Of a DNA stretch of 64,000 nucleotides, positions 1 to 10,005 are shown one piece after another. Position 1 is the first letter of the stretch. Every line of letters starts with the position of its first letter. A program made the position numbers and the translations under genes. A model generated the notes under the pieces. It made no database searches and was not told the DNA's origin. It saw only the letters and a list, made by a program, of their open reading frames with translations. The DNA is taken from positions 1 to 64,000 of the forward strand of contig JAEUHR010000004.1 in the NCBI GenBank assembly GCA_016794425.1. The letters run 5' to 3'. The stretch comes from Planctomycetota bacterium (GTDB taxonomy: Bacteria > Planctomycetota > UBA1135 > UBA2386).

Positions 1-1
1 C

Positions 2-520
<519 letters not shown>

Positions 521-1114
521 GGTTTGCCGCTGCGGCCCCTGCCTCTCGCCCTGCCCCGAACACGTCGTCGCCGGCGGGGTCGATGCCGACGAGGCCGAGC
601 AGCAGATCGACGAACTCGCCCGGGCTGAAGCCGATGCCGATGCCGAGCAGGCCGACCGTCGCGTTCGCGCCGACGTCGGCGACGCGCCAGCCGCGGCGTT
701 CGAGCGACCAGTCGGGTGCGTGTTCGCCGCCCAACTGGGGCAGCACGACCATCTGGCCCGGCACGATGTCGTACGTCCGGTCCCAGGTCGACGCGCCGCC
801 GACCAGCGGCGCGGGCTCCACGTCGATCCGGTCGCCGACGATCCACGGGCCAAGGGCGACGGCCGCCGTGCCATAGCGCACCGCGTGGCGGCCGTGCACA
901 CCGACCATGTTGCCGGCGCTCGTGCCCTTCGCGCCGAGCCCCACGGCCGCGAAGTCCGTGGCGCGCGCGTCCGCGTAGAGGCCGAACTCGATGCCGACGT
1001 CGACCCGGAACGGGTCCAGCAGGTCGTTCGTGCGGTCCTTCAGGTAGCCGCAGGCGGCCGCGGACAGCGCGGCCAGGGCGGCGATGCAGCGAGCGGGCAG
1101 CGACATGGCTGCCG

Positions 1115-1120
1115 AGTCTA
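1115..1120 (-). promoter_or_regulatory. -10-like box TAGACT before the lipoprotein start
   Basis: TAGACT on the minus strand lies eight bases upstream of the ATG at 1106. No clear TTGACA-like -35 is visible 16-18 bases further up. The placement matches the leaderless-type pattern seen at several other genes in the window. Confidence 0.4.
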
Positions 1121-1217
1121 CCGGCACGCGTGTGTCCGACCCCCGACGGCGCAGCGTCGTCCGCGGGCGCGAGGTGCCGCTGTGGAACCGGCGCCCCCGC
1201 ATCGCGTCCACGCGTCG

Positions 1218-1652
1218 ATGCGCCGCGCTCGCACCGCCCTCGCGATCCTCACCGCCCTCGTCGTCCACCTCGCCTGCAGTTCGCCGCCGGACGCTCCACC
1301 GCGGTCTGCGGTGGCGGCCGGCGCCGGGATCCAGGTCTGGAACCACACCGCAGCGTCCCGCACCGTGGCGGTGCATGCGATCGATGCCGACGGCGCGAAC
1401 CGGCTGGTCGCGACGGTGGTCGTGCCGGATCGGCGCGACCGGGTCGACCCGAGCCTCGGCGGCGACCCACACGCGGTGCGCAGCGCGGCGCTCGACCTGC
1501 GCCATGGCGAGCAGCGGCTGCACGTCGTCGACGACCGCGGCCGGTCGACCACGGTGGCGCTGGCCGCGCCGGCGCACGGCTGGGCGATCGTGTTCGTCGG
1601 CGCGGACCGCCTCGAGGCACTGGCCGACAGTGGCCCGCGCGGCCTCGACTGA
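1218..1652 (+). CDS. Small putative lipoprotein
   Basis: 144-residue secreted protein. The N-terminus is a signal peptide with a lipobox (VVHLACSS), predicting lipidation at Cys20. The mature part is a single beta-rich domain (IQVWNHTAASRTVAVHAIDADG) reminiscent of small Ig- or transthyretin-like folds, but no family is recognisable. The start is the ATG at 1218; an in-frame ATG 12 bases upstream would add four residues. It is divergent from the lipoprotein at 1106 and convergent with the secreted protein ending at 1665; both stop codons lie in a small palindrome, ACTGAC/GTCAGT. Confidence 0.7.
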   Translation: MRRARTALAILTALVVHLACSSPPDAPPRSAVAAGAGIQVWNHTAASRTVAVHAIDADGANRLVATVVVPDRRDRVDPSLGGDPHAVRSAALDLRHGEQRLHVVDDRGRSTTVALAAPAHGWAIVFVGADRLEALADSGPRGLD

Positions 1653-1664
1653 CACCACCGCGCG

Positions 1665-2732
1665 TCAGTCCGTGGCGCGCACGTGGACGCCGTTCGTGAT
1701 GTAGGGCGTTCCGCTGCCGGGCTGCTGGCACAGGCACTGCGCGAACAGCTCGAAGCCGAGCACGTCGGGCAGCTTCACGCCGACGCTGACCGTACCCGCG
1801 GCGTTGGCGACGGTGCCGAAGAGCGGATCGTCGTCGTTGATGCCGAGCTTGCAGTTGGTGCCGGGCACGGGCGTCTGCTGCTTCTGCTCGGCGAGCAGGA
1901 ACACGACGAACGCGTTCGGCGCGTGGCCGGTGCTGACGTAGAAGACCGGGTCGCCCGGCACCGCGGTGCTGGTCGCGGTCAGCACCGCGTCGTCGCCGCA
2001 CGGCTGGTCGAACGAGCGCACGGTGCCGCGGCGCAGTTCGCCGCCGCGCGCGTTCAGGCAGGCACTGCCCGGGATCAACGTCGCGACGCCGGTCAGCCGG
2101 TCGATCTCGAACAGCTGGTCCTGGCCGCCGAGCAGGCGGCCCTGCTCGTCGAAGGTCAGGAACTGGATGTGCGCGCCGCTGGTGCCGACGCCGGGGAACA
2201 GGTCGACCGCGGCGCCGTGCGCCATGCTGATGCGCACGAGGCCGAGCTGCACGTCCCACGCCAGCAGGTTCGAGCCGTCGCGCACCATCGCCTGGATGCC
2301 GGTCATGCCGGTCTGGAACAGGCCGACCGGCGACACCGCGCCGGTCGACGGGCGGATCCGCATCAGCCGATCGGCGTCGCCGGGCCCGTTGATCACGGCC
2401 AACAGTTCGTCGTCGTTCGGACCGTCGGCGAGCGCGCGCACGTCGATGTTGCCGAGCGAACGCGACAGGCCGCCGGTCGCGGACACCGGATCGACGGTGA
2501 ACAGCCGCGTGCTGCCGTCCCGGATGCCGGTGGCGTAGTAGGTCGTGCCGTCGACGGCCATCGCGTTGCAGAACGGCACGTTCGAGGCGCCGAGCACGCG
2601 CGCTGTGCCGGTGGTCGTGTCGATCGCCAGGGCCTGGCCGCCGTGGCTCATGGCGAGCAGTTCCTGGGCGGCGGCGGGCAGAGGCAGCAGAAGAGCAGAC
2701 GAGAGGAGCAGGCTGGAGCGGCGGGGGAGCAT
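1665..2732 (-). CDS. Secreted beta-propeller-like protein
   Basis: 355 residues with a clear Sec signal peptide (RRSSLLLSSALLLPLPAAAQ, cleavage after AAA). The mature protein consists of repeated short beta segments of the type LFTVDPVSATGGLSRSLGNIDVRALADG and LFEIDRLTGVATLIPGS. These resemble the DUF4394/NHL-like propeller blades that planctomycete secreted proteins often carry. Cysteines near the C-terminus (NCKLG, FAQCLCQQ) could form disulphides in an extracytoplasmic protein. The ATG at 2732 is the first Met before the signal peptide. Function is unknown; binding or surface exposure is only an inference from export and fold. Confidence 0.72.
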   Translation of the reverse strand: MLPRRSSLLLSSALLLPLPAAAQELLAMSHGGQALAIDTTTGTARVLGASNVPFCNAMAVDGTTYYATGIRDGSTRLFTVDPVSATGGLSRSLGNIDVRALADGPNDDELLAVINGPGDADRLMRIRPSTGAVSPVGLFQTGMTGIQAMVRDGSNLLAWDVQLGLVRISMAHGAAVDLFPGVGTSGAHIQFLTFDEQGRLLGGQDQLFEIDRLTGVATLIPGSACLNARGGELRRGTVRSFDQPCGDDAVLTATSTAVPGDPVFYVSTGHAPNAFVVFLLAEQKQQTPVPGTNCKLGINDDDPLFGTVANAAGTVSVGVKLPDVLGFELFAQCLCQQPGSGTPYITNGVHVRATD

Positions 2733-2993
2733 GGGCGGGTCTGGGGGCGGAAGCGTCGGGTGCCGGCGGAGTTGGGCCGGTGCAGGCAAGACGCAGCCGG
2801 CGGTCCGGGACCGACACGGGGCGCTGGCGCGGTGCCGCGCCGGGTGTGCGGACACCGAACCTTCACGGCAGCCCCCCTTGACCACATCGGCCGCGGCCCA
2901 GCACCATGCGGCGGCCACACCGGACCCGATGCGGGTCCGGCCTGCCGCCCGGTTGCCACGCCGGTGCTGTCGCTCGCCAACGAAGGGGAACCC
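2733..2993. promoter_or_regulatory. Divergent intergenic region with a leader hairpin
   Basis: This 261-base gap separates the divergent secreted-protein genes. A possible -35 TTGACC lies at 2878-2883 (plus strand), without a convincing -10. A perfect 8-bp hairpin (CCGGACCC / GGGTCCGG, 5-base loop) lies at 2920-2940, in the presumed leader of the giant gene. A Shine-Dalgarno-like GAAGGGGAA ends four bases before the ATG at 2994. No further gene is seen here. Confidence 0.45.
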
Positions 2994-5900
2994 ATGCTCG
3001 TCGCTGCTCGCCACCCGACCGCCCTCGAGGCGCTGTCGTGCAGTCTGTTCGCGTTCGCCTGTGCCACGCTGCTGCCGGCACAGAACCCGATCGTGCTCGA
3101 GAACCTGAACCCCGGCACGCCGGCGGCGGTCTGGTACGAGCCGATGCCCGGCGCATCGCACATCCAGGGCTTCGCGACCGACTTCAGCGTCGACCGGGGC
3201 GAGACCGTCCGCTTCAAGATCGACACCGACGCGACCGCCTACCACATCGACGTCTACCGGCTCGGCTGGTACGGCGGCGACGGCGCGCGGCTCGTCGGCG
3301 CCGGCGTCGTCACGGCGACCTTGCCGCAGACCCAGCCGGCGCCGTTGTTCGACCCGGCGACGGCGATGACCGACTGCGGCAACTGGGCGGAGTCGGCGCA
3401 CTGGGACGTGCCGCCGACGGCGGTGTCCGGCGTCTACTACGCGCTGCTGACACGCGACGACGCCACGCCGGGCCGGAGCCACGTGTTGTTCGTCGTGCGC
3501 GACGACGCCAGCACCAGCGACGTGCTGATGTCGACCAGCGACTCGACCTGGAACGCCTACAACCTGTACGGCGGCGCCAGCCTCTACCCGGCCGGTGGGG
3601 CCGCGCCGGGTTTCAACCACGCGACGAAGGCCAGCTACAACCGGCCGCTCGACATCCGCCACGCCGACGGCTCGCCCGGCGACGACCTGTTCCAGGCCGA
3701 GTACGCGATGCTGCGCTGGCTCGAGCGCAACGGCTACGACGTCACCTACACGACCAGCGTCGACACCGCGCGGCGCGGCAACCTGATCCAGCAGCACCAG
3801 CTGTTCGTCATGGTCGGCCACGACGAGTACTGGTCCGCCGAGATGCGGAACCACGTGACCGCCGCGCGCGACGCCGGCGTGCACCTCGGCTTCTTCAGCG
3901 GCAACGAGGTCTACTGGAAGGTGCGCTGGGAGCCGAGCATCGACGGCACCGCGACGCCGTGGCGCACGATGGTCTGCTACAAGGAGGGCTCGCTCGGCGA
4001 GAACGGCTGCGGCACGAAGTGCGATCCGTCGGTCGAATGGACCGGCCTGTGGCGCGACGGTTGCGCGCCGGGCTACGCGCCCAACGACGCGTGCCTGCCC
4101 GAGAACGCGCTGACCGGCCAGATCAGCTGGCAGGGCTCGTTCGGCATCATCGAGGTGCCCGACGACTTCAAGGACCTGCGGTTCTGGCGCAACACCAGCG
4201 TCGCGTCGCTGCTGCCGGGTCAGACCGCGCAGCTGTCGGACCAGTCGCTCGGCGCCGAATGGGACCCCGAACAGCCGGCCTTCGCGGCGTTCTACCCGCC
4301 GCGCCGCATCAAGTTGTCGCGCACGGTGCTCGGCGGCCTGACGCACCACCTGTCGCTGTACCGCGCCGACAGCGGCGCGCTGGTGTTCGGCGCCGGCACG
4401 ATGCAGTGGTCGTGGGGGCTCGACGACTTCCACACGTTCGCGACCGTCGCGACCAACGCCGACATGCAGCAGGCGACCGTGAACCTGTTCGCCGACATGG
4501 GCGTCGCGCCGGGCTCGCTGCAGGCGGGGCTCGTGCCGGCGACCGGTTCGAGCGACACGCAGGCGCCGGGTTCGGCGATCGCTGCGCCGATCGACGGCGG
4601 TTCGGTGCCGCAGAGCAGCACCGTGATCGTGCAGGGCGTTGCCACCGACGCCGGTGGTGGCGTCGTCGCCGGCGTCGAAGTCTCGACCGACGGCGGGACC
4701 ACGTGGCTGCCGGCGGCCGGCGGCGCGAACTGGACGTTCCTGTGGTCGCCGAGCGCGCAGGGCACGTTCGTCGTCAAGAGCCGCGCGTTCGACGACACCG
4801 GCAACCTCGAGGTGGCCGGCGCGCCGGGCGACGTCAACGTGATCACGCTGACCGTCACCGCGCCCGATTGCCCGTGCACGGTGTTCGCGAACGCGCAGGC
4901 GCCGACCACCGGCGTCGCCAACGACGGCCAGCCGATCGAACTCGGCATGAAGTTCCGCGCCGACGTCGACGGCCACGTCACCGCGCTGCGCTACTACAAG
5001 CCGGTCGGCGCCACTGGCACGCGCACCGGCCACCTGTGGACCGCCGCGGGCGCGCTGCTGGCGGAGCAGGTGTTCACCGGCGAGACCGCGTCGGGCTGGC
5101 AGCAGGTCGTGCTGCCGGCGCCGGTCGCGGTCACCGCCGGCACGACCTACGTGGTGTCCTACTTCAGTGCGTCGGGCGACTACGTCGCGACGAACTCGGG
5201 CTTCTCGCAGGCCTGGGGCAACGGCTTCGTGCACGGCCTCGCCAACGGCACCGACGGCGGCAACGGCGTCTACGTCTACACGCCGACCGGGGCGTTCCCG
5301 ACGCAGACGTTCCAGGCCAACAACTACTGGGTGGACGTCGTGTTCGACGACGCGTTCGCCGACACGACGCCGCCCGCGGTCACCGCGCGCGTGCCGGGGC
5401 CGGGCGCGATCGGCGTGCCGATCGACACGATCCTGACCGCGACGTTCGCCGAAGCGCTCGCTGCGTCGACCGTGACCGCGGCGACGTTCGAACTGCGCGA
5501 CGCGCTCGACCAGCCGGTGCCGGCGACCGTGTTCTACGACGCGGTGCTGCACCGGGCGACGCTGGTCCCGAACGGGTGGCTCGCGCCGCTGGCGACCTAC
5601 ACCGCGATCCTGCGCGGCGACCCGGGCAGCCCGCGCATCGAGGACCTGGCCGGCAACGCGCTGGCCGGCGACGTCGCCTGGACCTTCGCGACCGCGGCGA
5701 CGGCGGCGCAGACGCACACCGTGTTTGCGCGCACCGACGTGCCGGCGGCCGGCGTGTTCAACGACAACCAACCGACGGTCGGCATGGAGCTCGGCATGCG
5801 CTTCCGCGTCGACGAGGACGGCTACGTCACGCGGTTGCGCTACTACAAGCCGGCCGGGGCGACCGGCCTGCACACCGGCCATCTGTGGACCGGCGCCGGC

Positions 5901-8900
5901 GCGCTGCTGGCGACGCAGGACTTCACCGGCGAAACCGCGTCGGGCTGGCAGGAGGTGGCGCTGACCGCGCCGGTGCCGGTGGCCGCCGGCACGACCTACG
6001 TGGTCTCGTACTTCTCGGCGTCGGGCGACTACGCCAGCACTGCGAACTGGTTCACGGCCATGACCGGCAGCGGCCTCGTGCACGGCCTCGCCGACGGCTT
6101 CGACGGCACCAACGGCCTCTACCTGTACACCGCGGCGCCGGCGTTCCCGACCCAGGGCTTCAACCGCAGCAACTACTGGGCGGACGTCGTGTTCGTGACC
6201 GCGACCGGACCCGACGTGACGCCGCCGGTGGTGACGGGCAGGGTCCCGGCCCCGAACGCGACCGGCGTGCCGGTCGCGACCGCGGTCGCGATCACGTTCA
6301 GCGAGGCGCTGGACGCGTTGTCCGTCGACGCGACGACGATCGAACTGCTGGATCCGCTGGCGCTGCCGGTGCCGGCGACCGTCGGCTACGACAACGGCAC
6401 GCTGACCGCTCTGTTGACGCCGGCCGCGCCGCTGGCGCTCTCGACCACCTACACGGTCGTCGTGCACGGCGGCGCGAGTCCGCCGCGGGTCGCCGACGTC
6501 GCCGGCAACCCGCTCGCGGCCGACGTCACCTGGACGTTCACGACCGAAGCGCCGGCGCCGCCTAGCTTCACGGTGTTCCCGCCGGCGGCGGCCCCCGTGC
6601 AGCCGGTCGGCAACGACGGGCAGCCGATCGAAGTCGGCATGCGGTTCCGCGCCGACGTCGACGGCACCGTGACGGCGCTGCGCTACTACAAGCCGGTCGG
6701 CGCGACCGGCGTGCACACCGGCAGCCTCTACACCGGCGCCGGCGCGCTGCTGGCGCGGCAGCCGTTCACGGCCGAGACCGCGTCGGGCTGGCAGGAACTG
6801 GCGCTGACGACGCCGGTGCCGGTGGTGGCGGGCACGACCTACGTGGTCGCCTACCACAGCGCCTCGGGCGACTACGTCGGCACGCCCGGTTACTTCGTGC
6901 AGCAGGCCGGCAACGGCCTGGTGCACGGCCTCGCCGACGGCCAGGACGGCCCCAACGGCGTCTATGCCTACACGGCGACGCCGGCCTTCCCGACGCAGAC
7001 GTTCCAGCAGGCCAACTACTGGGCCGACGTGCGCTTCGTGCCCGACACAGCCGACGTGACGCCGCCCGTGATCACGGCGCGGGTGCCCGCACCCGGCGCC
7101 ACCGCGGTGCCGACCAACGCGCCGATCGTGATCACGTGGAGCGAAGCGCTCGACGCCAGCACCGTGAACGGTGCCACGATCACGCTGCTCGACGCCTTCG
7201 CGGCGCCGGTGCCGACCGTCGTCGACTACACGACCGGCGCGCTCGTGGTCACGGTCGAACCGACGGCGTGGCTGGCACCGAACGCGACCTACACGGTCGT
7301 CGTCCGCGGCGGCGCCAGCGCGCCGCGCGTGCAGGACCCGTCCGGCAACGCGCTCGCGGCCGACGAGTCGTGGTCGTTCACGACCGGCGCGGCGCCGCTC
7401 GGGCCGTTCACGCTGTTCGACGCCGGCGACGCGCCGGCCGGGCCGCGCTTCAACGACGGCCAGCCGACGGTCGGCATGGAACTCGGCATGCGCTTCCGCG
7501 CCGACGTCGACGGCTTCGTGACCGGCTTCCGCTTCTACAAGGCGCCCGGCACGACCGGCACGCACACGGGCCACCTGTGGACCAACGGCGGCGCGCTGCT
7601 GGCAGCGCAGGAGTTCACGGCCGAGACCGCGTCGGGCTGGCAGCAGGTCGGCCTGGCCACGCCGGTGCCGATCACGGCGGGCACTACCTACGTGGTCTCG
7701 TACTTCGCGGCGTCCGGCGACTACGTCGCGACGCTGGGCGTGTTCACCCAGCCGCTCGACAACGGCGTGCTGCACGGCCTCGCCGATGGCCAGGACGGCG
7801 CCAACGGGGTCTTCGCCTACACGGCGGCGCCGCAGTTCCCGACGTCGACGTTCCAGAGTGCGAACTACTGGGCCGACGTTGTGTTCGACACGGCGAGTGC
7901 GTCGCTGACGACCAACACGGTCGGCAACGGCACGGTCGCGCGGGCCCCGGACCAGCCGAGCTACTACCCGGGCAGTACGGTCGTGCTGACCGCGACCCCG
8001 GCGCCGGGCCACGTGTTCGACGGCTGGAGCGGCGACGCGACCGGCACCACGAACCCGCTGACCGTCGTCGTCGGCGCCGACACCGTGATCACGGCGGCGT
8101 TCTCGGCGGCACCGATCGCCTACGTGCTGGACACGAACGCGGTCGGCGGCGGCTCGGTCGCGCGCGCGCCGGACCTGCCGCTCTACCTCGACGGCAGCAT
8201 CGTGCTGCTGACGGCGACGCCGGACGCGAACCGCACGTTCGTCGGCTGGAGCGGCGACGTGGTCGGTACCACGAACCCGCTGGCGGTGCTGATGGACGGC
8301 GACAAGACGGTCACCGCGACGTTCGTGCCGACCCCGCGCCGGCTCGCGGTCACGGTGGTCGGCGGCGGCACCGTGGCACGCGTGCCCGACCTCGTCGACT
8401 ACCCGCACGGCACGCTGGTCGAGCTGACCGCGACCGCCGACGTCGGCTGGACGTTCGCCGGCTGGAGCGGTGCCGTCGGCGGCACCACGAACCCGGTGAC
8501 GATCGTCATGGACGCCGACCAGGCGGTCACGGCCCTGTTCACGCTGAACAGCTACCCGCTGGCGGTGAACGTCGCCGGCGCCGGCAGCGTGGTCGCCAGC
8601 CCCGACCTGCCGAGCCACCCGCACGGCAGTGTCGTGCAACTGACCGCGGTGCCCGATGCCGGCCACGTGTTCGCCGGCTGGAGCGGCGACGCCACTGGCC
8701 TCGTGAACCCGCTGGCGTTGGTCATGGACGCCGCGAAGAACGTCACGGCGACGTTCGTGCCCGAGGTGCTGCCGGCGAGCAACACGCCGTTCGGCCGCGG
8801 CTGCTACACGCTGTCGAACTCGTTCTACCGGTCGTTCGCGACCGCCGGCGTGGCAGCCACGGCGCTGTCTGGCCAGTCGATCACGCTGGTGCCGTCGGGT

Positions 8901-9902
8901 GCGAGCTACGTCGTCACGCTCGGCGGCGGCACGTTCGTGCCACCGAGTCCGGGGGCGGCGACGATCCTGGCCGGCATCGACGACGGTGCGGTGACGATCG
9001 CACCGAGCGTGCCGGTGCCGTATCCGGGCGGCACCACGTCGACCCTGACCGTGCACAGCAACGGCATCGTCGCGGTGGCGCCGCTCGCGCTGCCGGACGT
9101 GCCGGACTCGCGCGCGCCCGACGTCGCGACCCTGCTCGCCGAGGCGACGACGGCCTGGTACCACTGGCACGACTTCGCCGTCGGCGAAGGCGGCGCGATC
9201 CGGTGGGAGGAGCAGGCCGGCGTGCTGCTGGTCACGTGGGCCGGCGTCGAGAGCCATCCGCTGTCGGCCGTGAACCCGAGCACGTTCCAGTTCCAGTTCG
9301 ACCTGAACCCGGGTCCGACCCACGGCGTCGTGCGCCTGGTCTGGGACGACGTGACCGCGATCGGCGGCGCCGCGGTCGACGGGCGCGTCGACACCACGCT
9401 GGTCGGGTTCTCGCCGGGTGGGCCGTCGCTGGACGCCGGACCGCTCGACTTCGCGACGGACCTGCCGGCGGCGACGTTCGTGCCCGAAGTGCCGCCGCTG
9501 TCGCTCGCGATCGCGCCGGCACCGGTGTCGACGCCGAGCACGGGCTCGCTGGTCACCTACACGGTGGCGGACATCCCGGAGGCGGGCCCGGGCTCGGGGC
9601 TCTACGTCGCGGTGGTGTTCCTGAGCTTCGCGCCGATCCCCGGCGGCGTCGACCTCGGCGGCCTGCTCGGCGCACCCGGCTGCAGCGGCTACGTGCTGAC
9701 GACCGACATCACGATCGGCGTCGGGCCGTTCACCGCCGCGACCGAGACCGGCGCGTTCCTGTTCCCCGCGGGGCTGCCGTACGGGCTCGAAGTGACGGCG
9801 CAGGCCGTGGCGCTGGTGGTCGCGGGCTCGCTGCCGAACGGCCAGAACCCGGGCGGCCTGCTGACCAGCAACGCGGTGCGGCAGTTCGTCAGCGACTTCT
9901 GA
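2994..9902 (+). CDS. Giant secreted modular protein: DMFA-like domain, DUF4082/SbsA-Ig modules, InlB-type repeats
   Basis: 2302 residues, exported (hydrophobic signal ending about residue 30). Residues ~60-500 resemble the large (beta) subunit of N,N-dimethylformamidase: YRLGWYGGDGARL, DDVLMSTSDSTWNAYN-type core, and FVMVGHDEYWS followed by GVHLGFFSGNEVYW. About residues 520-620 form an Ig-like domain. Then DUF4082 domains (about 160 residues each, GMRFRADVDG, RYYKP, GTTYVVSYFSASGDYV) alternate with SbsA-type Ig domains (DVTPPVVTARVPAPGATGVP) in the order D-S-D-S-D-S-D, to about residue 1635. Four 72-residue InlB/Listeria-type repeats (HVFAGWSGDATGTTNPL) follow to about 1926. The last 375 residues are an unrecognised secreted beta-domain. 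No membrane anchor or sortase motif is visible. Likely a cell-surface or released hydrolase or adhesin; the substrate is unknown. Confidence 0.85.
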   Translation: MLVAARHPTALEALSCSLFAFACATLLPAQNPIVLENLNPGTPAAVWYEPMPGASHIQGFATDFSVDRGETVRFKIDTDATAYHIDVYRLGWYGGDGARLVGAGVVTATLPQTQPAPLFDPATAMTDCGNWAESAHWDVPPTAVSGVYYALLTRDDATPGRSHVLFVVRDDASTSDVLMSTSDSTWNAYNLYGGASLYPAGGAAPGFNHATKASYNRPLDIRHADGSPGDDLFQAEYAMLRWLERNGYDVTYTTSVDTARRGNLIQQHQLFVMVGHDEYWSAEMRNHVTAARDAGVHLGFFSGNEVYWKVRWEPSIDGTATPWRTMVCYKEGSLGENGCGTKCDPSVEWTGLWRDGCAPGYAPNDACLPENALTGQISWQGSFGIIEVPDDFKDLRFWRNTSVASLLPGQTAQLSDQSLGAEWDPEQPAFAAFYPPRRIKLSRTVLGGLTHHLSLYRADSGALVFGAGTMQWSWGLDDFHTFATVATNADMQQATVNLFADMGVAPGSLQAGLVPATGSSDTQAPGSAIAAPIDGGSVPQSSTVIVQGVATDAGGGVVAGVEVSTDGGTTWLPAAGGANWTFLWSPSAQGTFVVKSRAFDDTGNLEVAGAPGDVNVITLTVTAPDCPCTVFANAQAPTTGVANDGQPIELGMKFRADVDGHVTALRYYKPVGATGTRTGHLWTAAGALLAEQVFTGETASGWQQVVLPAPVAVTAGTTYVVSYFSASGDYVATNSGFSQAWGNGFVHGLANGTDGGNGVYVYTPTGAFPTQTFQANNYWVDVVFDDAFADTTPPAVTARVPGPGAIGVPIDTILTATFAEALAASTVTAATFELRDALDQPVPATVFYDAVLHRATLVPNGWLAPLATYTAILRGDPGSPRIEDLAGNALAGDVAWTFATAATAAQTHTVFARTDVPAAGVFNDNQPTVGMELGMRFRVDEDGYVTRLRYYKPAGATGLHTGHLWTGAGALLATQDFTGETASGWQEVALTAPVPVAAGTTYVVSYFSASGDYASTANWFTAMTGSGLVHGLADGFDGTNGLYLYTAAPAFPTQGFNRSNYWADVVFVTATGPDVTPPVVTGRVPAPNATGVPVATAVAITFSEALDALSVDATTIELLDPLALPVPATVGYDNGTLTALLTPAAPLALSTTYTVVVHGGASPPRVADVAGNPLAADVTWTFTTEAPAPPSFTVFPPAAAPVQPVGNDGQPIEVGMRFRADVDGTVTALRYYKPVGATGVHTGSLYTGAGALLARQPFTAETASGWQELALTTPVPVVAGTTYVVAYHSASGDYVGTPGYFVQQAGNGLVHGLADGQDGPNGVYAYTATPAFPTQTFQQANYWADVRFVPDTADVTPPVITARVPAPGATAVPTNAPIVITWSEALDASTVNGATITLLDAFAAPVPTVVDYTTGALVVTVEPTAWLAPNATYTVVVRGGASAPRVQDPSGNALAADESWSFTTGAAPLGPFTLFDAGDAPAGPRFNDGQPTVGMELGMRFRADVDGFVTGFRFYKAPGTTGTHTGHLWTNGGALLAAQEFTAETASGWQQVGLATPVPITAGTTYVVSYFAASGDYVATLGVFTQPLDNGVLHGLADGQDGANGVFAYTAAPQFPTSTFQSANYWADVVFDTASASLTTNTVGNGTVARAPDQPSYYPGSTVVLTATPAPGHVFDGWSGDATGTTNPLTVVVGADTVITAAFSAAPIAYVLDTNAVGGGSVARAPDLPLYLDGSIVLLTATPDANRTFVGWSGDVVGTTNPLAVLMDGDKTVTATFVPTPRRLAVTVVGGGTVARVPDLVDYPHGTLVELTATADVGWTFAGWSGAVGGTTNPVTIVMDADQAVTALFTLNSYPLAVNVAGAGSVVASPDLPSHPHGSVVQLTAVPDAGHVFAGWSGDATGLVNPLALVMDAAKNVTATFVPEVLPASNTPFGRGCYTLSNSFYRSFATAGVAATALSGQSITLVPSGASYVVTLGGGTFVPPSPGAATILAGIDDGAVTIAPSVPVPYPGGTTSTLTVHSNGIVAVAPLALPDVPDSRAPDVATLLAEATTAWYHWHDFAVGEGGAIRWEEQAGVLLVTWAGVESHPLSAVNPSTFQFQFDLNPGPTHGVVRLVWDDVTAIGGAAVDGRVDTTLVGFSPGGPSLDAGPLDFATDLPAATFVPEVPPLSLAIAPAPVSTPSTGSLVTYTVADIPEAGPGSGLYVAVVFLSFAPIPGGVDLGGLLGAPGCSGYVLTTDITIGVGPFTAATETGAFLFPAGLPYGLEVTAQAVALVVAGSLPNGQNPGGLLTSNAVRQFVSDF
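4876..7890 (+). repeat. Tandem ~840-bp coding modules (DUF4082 + SbsA Ig)
   Basis: Within the giant gene, DUF4082-coding units begin near 4876, 5715, 6567 and 7407, a period of about 840 bases. Each of the first three is followed by an SbsA-like Ig unit (near 5359, 6211 and 7051). Nucleotide identity between units is high in blocks such as the codons for ETASGWQ and GTTYVV. This points to expansion by internal duplication. Confidence 0.8.
7905..8768 (+). repeat. Four ~216-bp InlB-type coding repeats
   Basis: Four consecutive units of about 72 codons share the pattern GxGxVARxPDxPxYxxGxxVxLTAxPDxxxxFxGWSGD followed by TTNPLxVxMDxDxxVTAxF. They start near 7905, 8121, 8337 and 8553. This is the divergent InlB B-repeat / bacterial repeat family typical of surface proteins. 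Confidence 0.8.
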
Positions 9903-10005
9903 ACGGCGCGCGCCGGCGCGGCTTCGCAGCGGCGTCGGCGTGGGCTGCTCGGGCTCCGTGTTCCGGCTGTTCCGGTGGCGCGCCCGGTCCGTATCCTGTC
10001 GGGGC

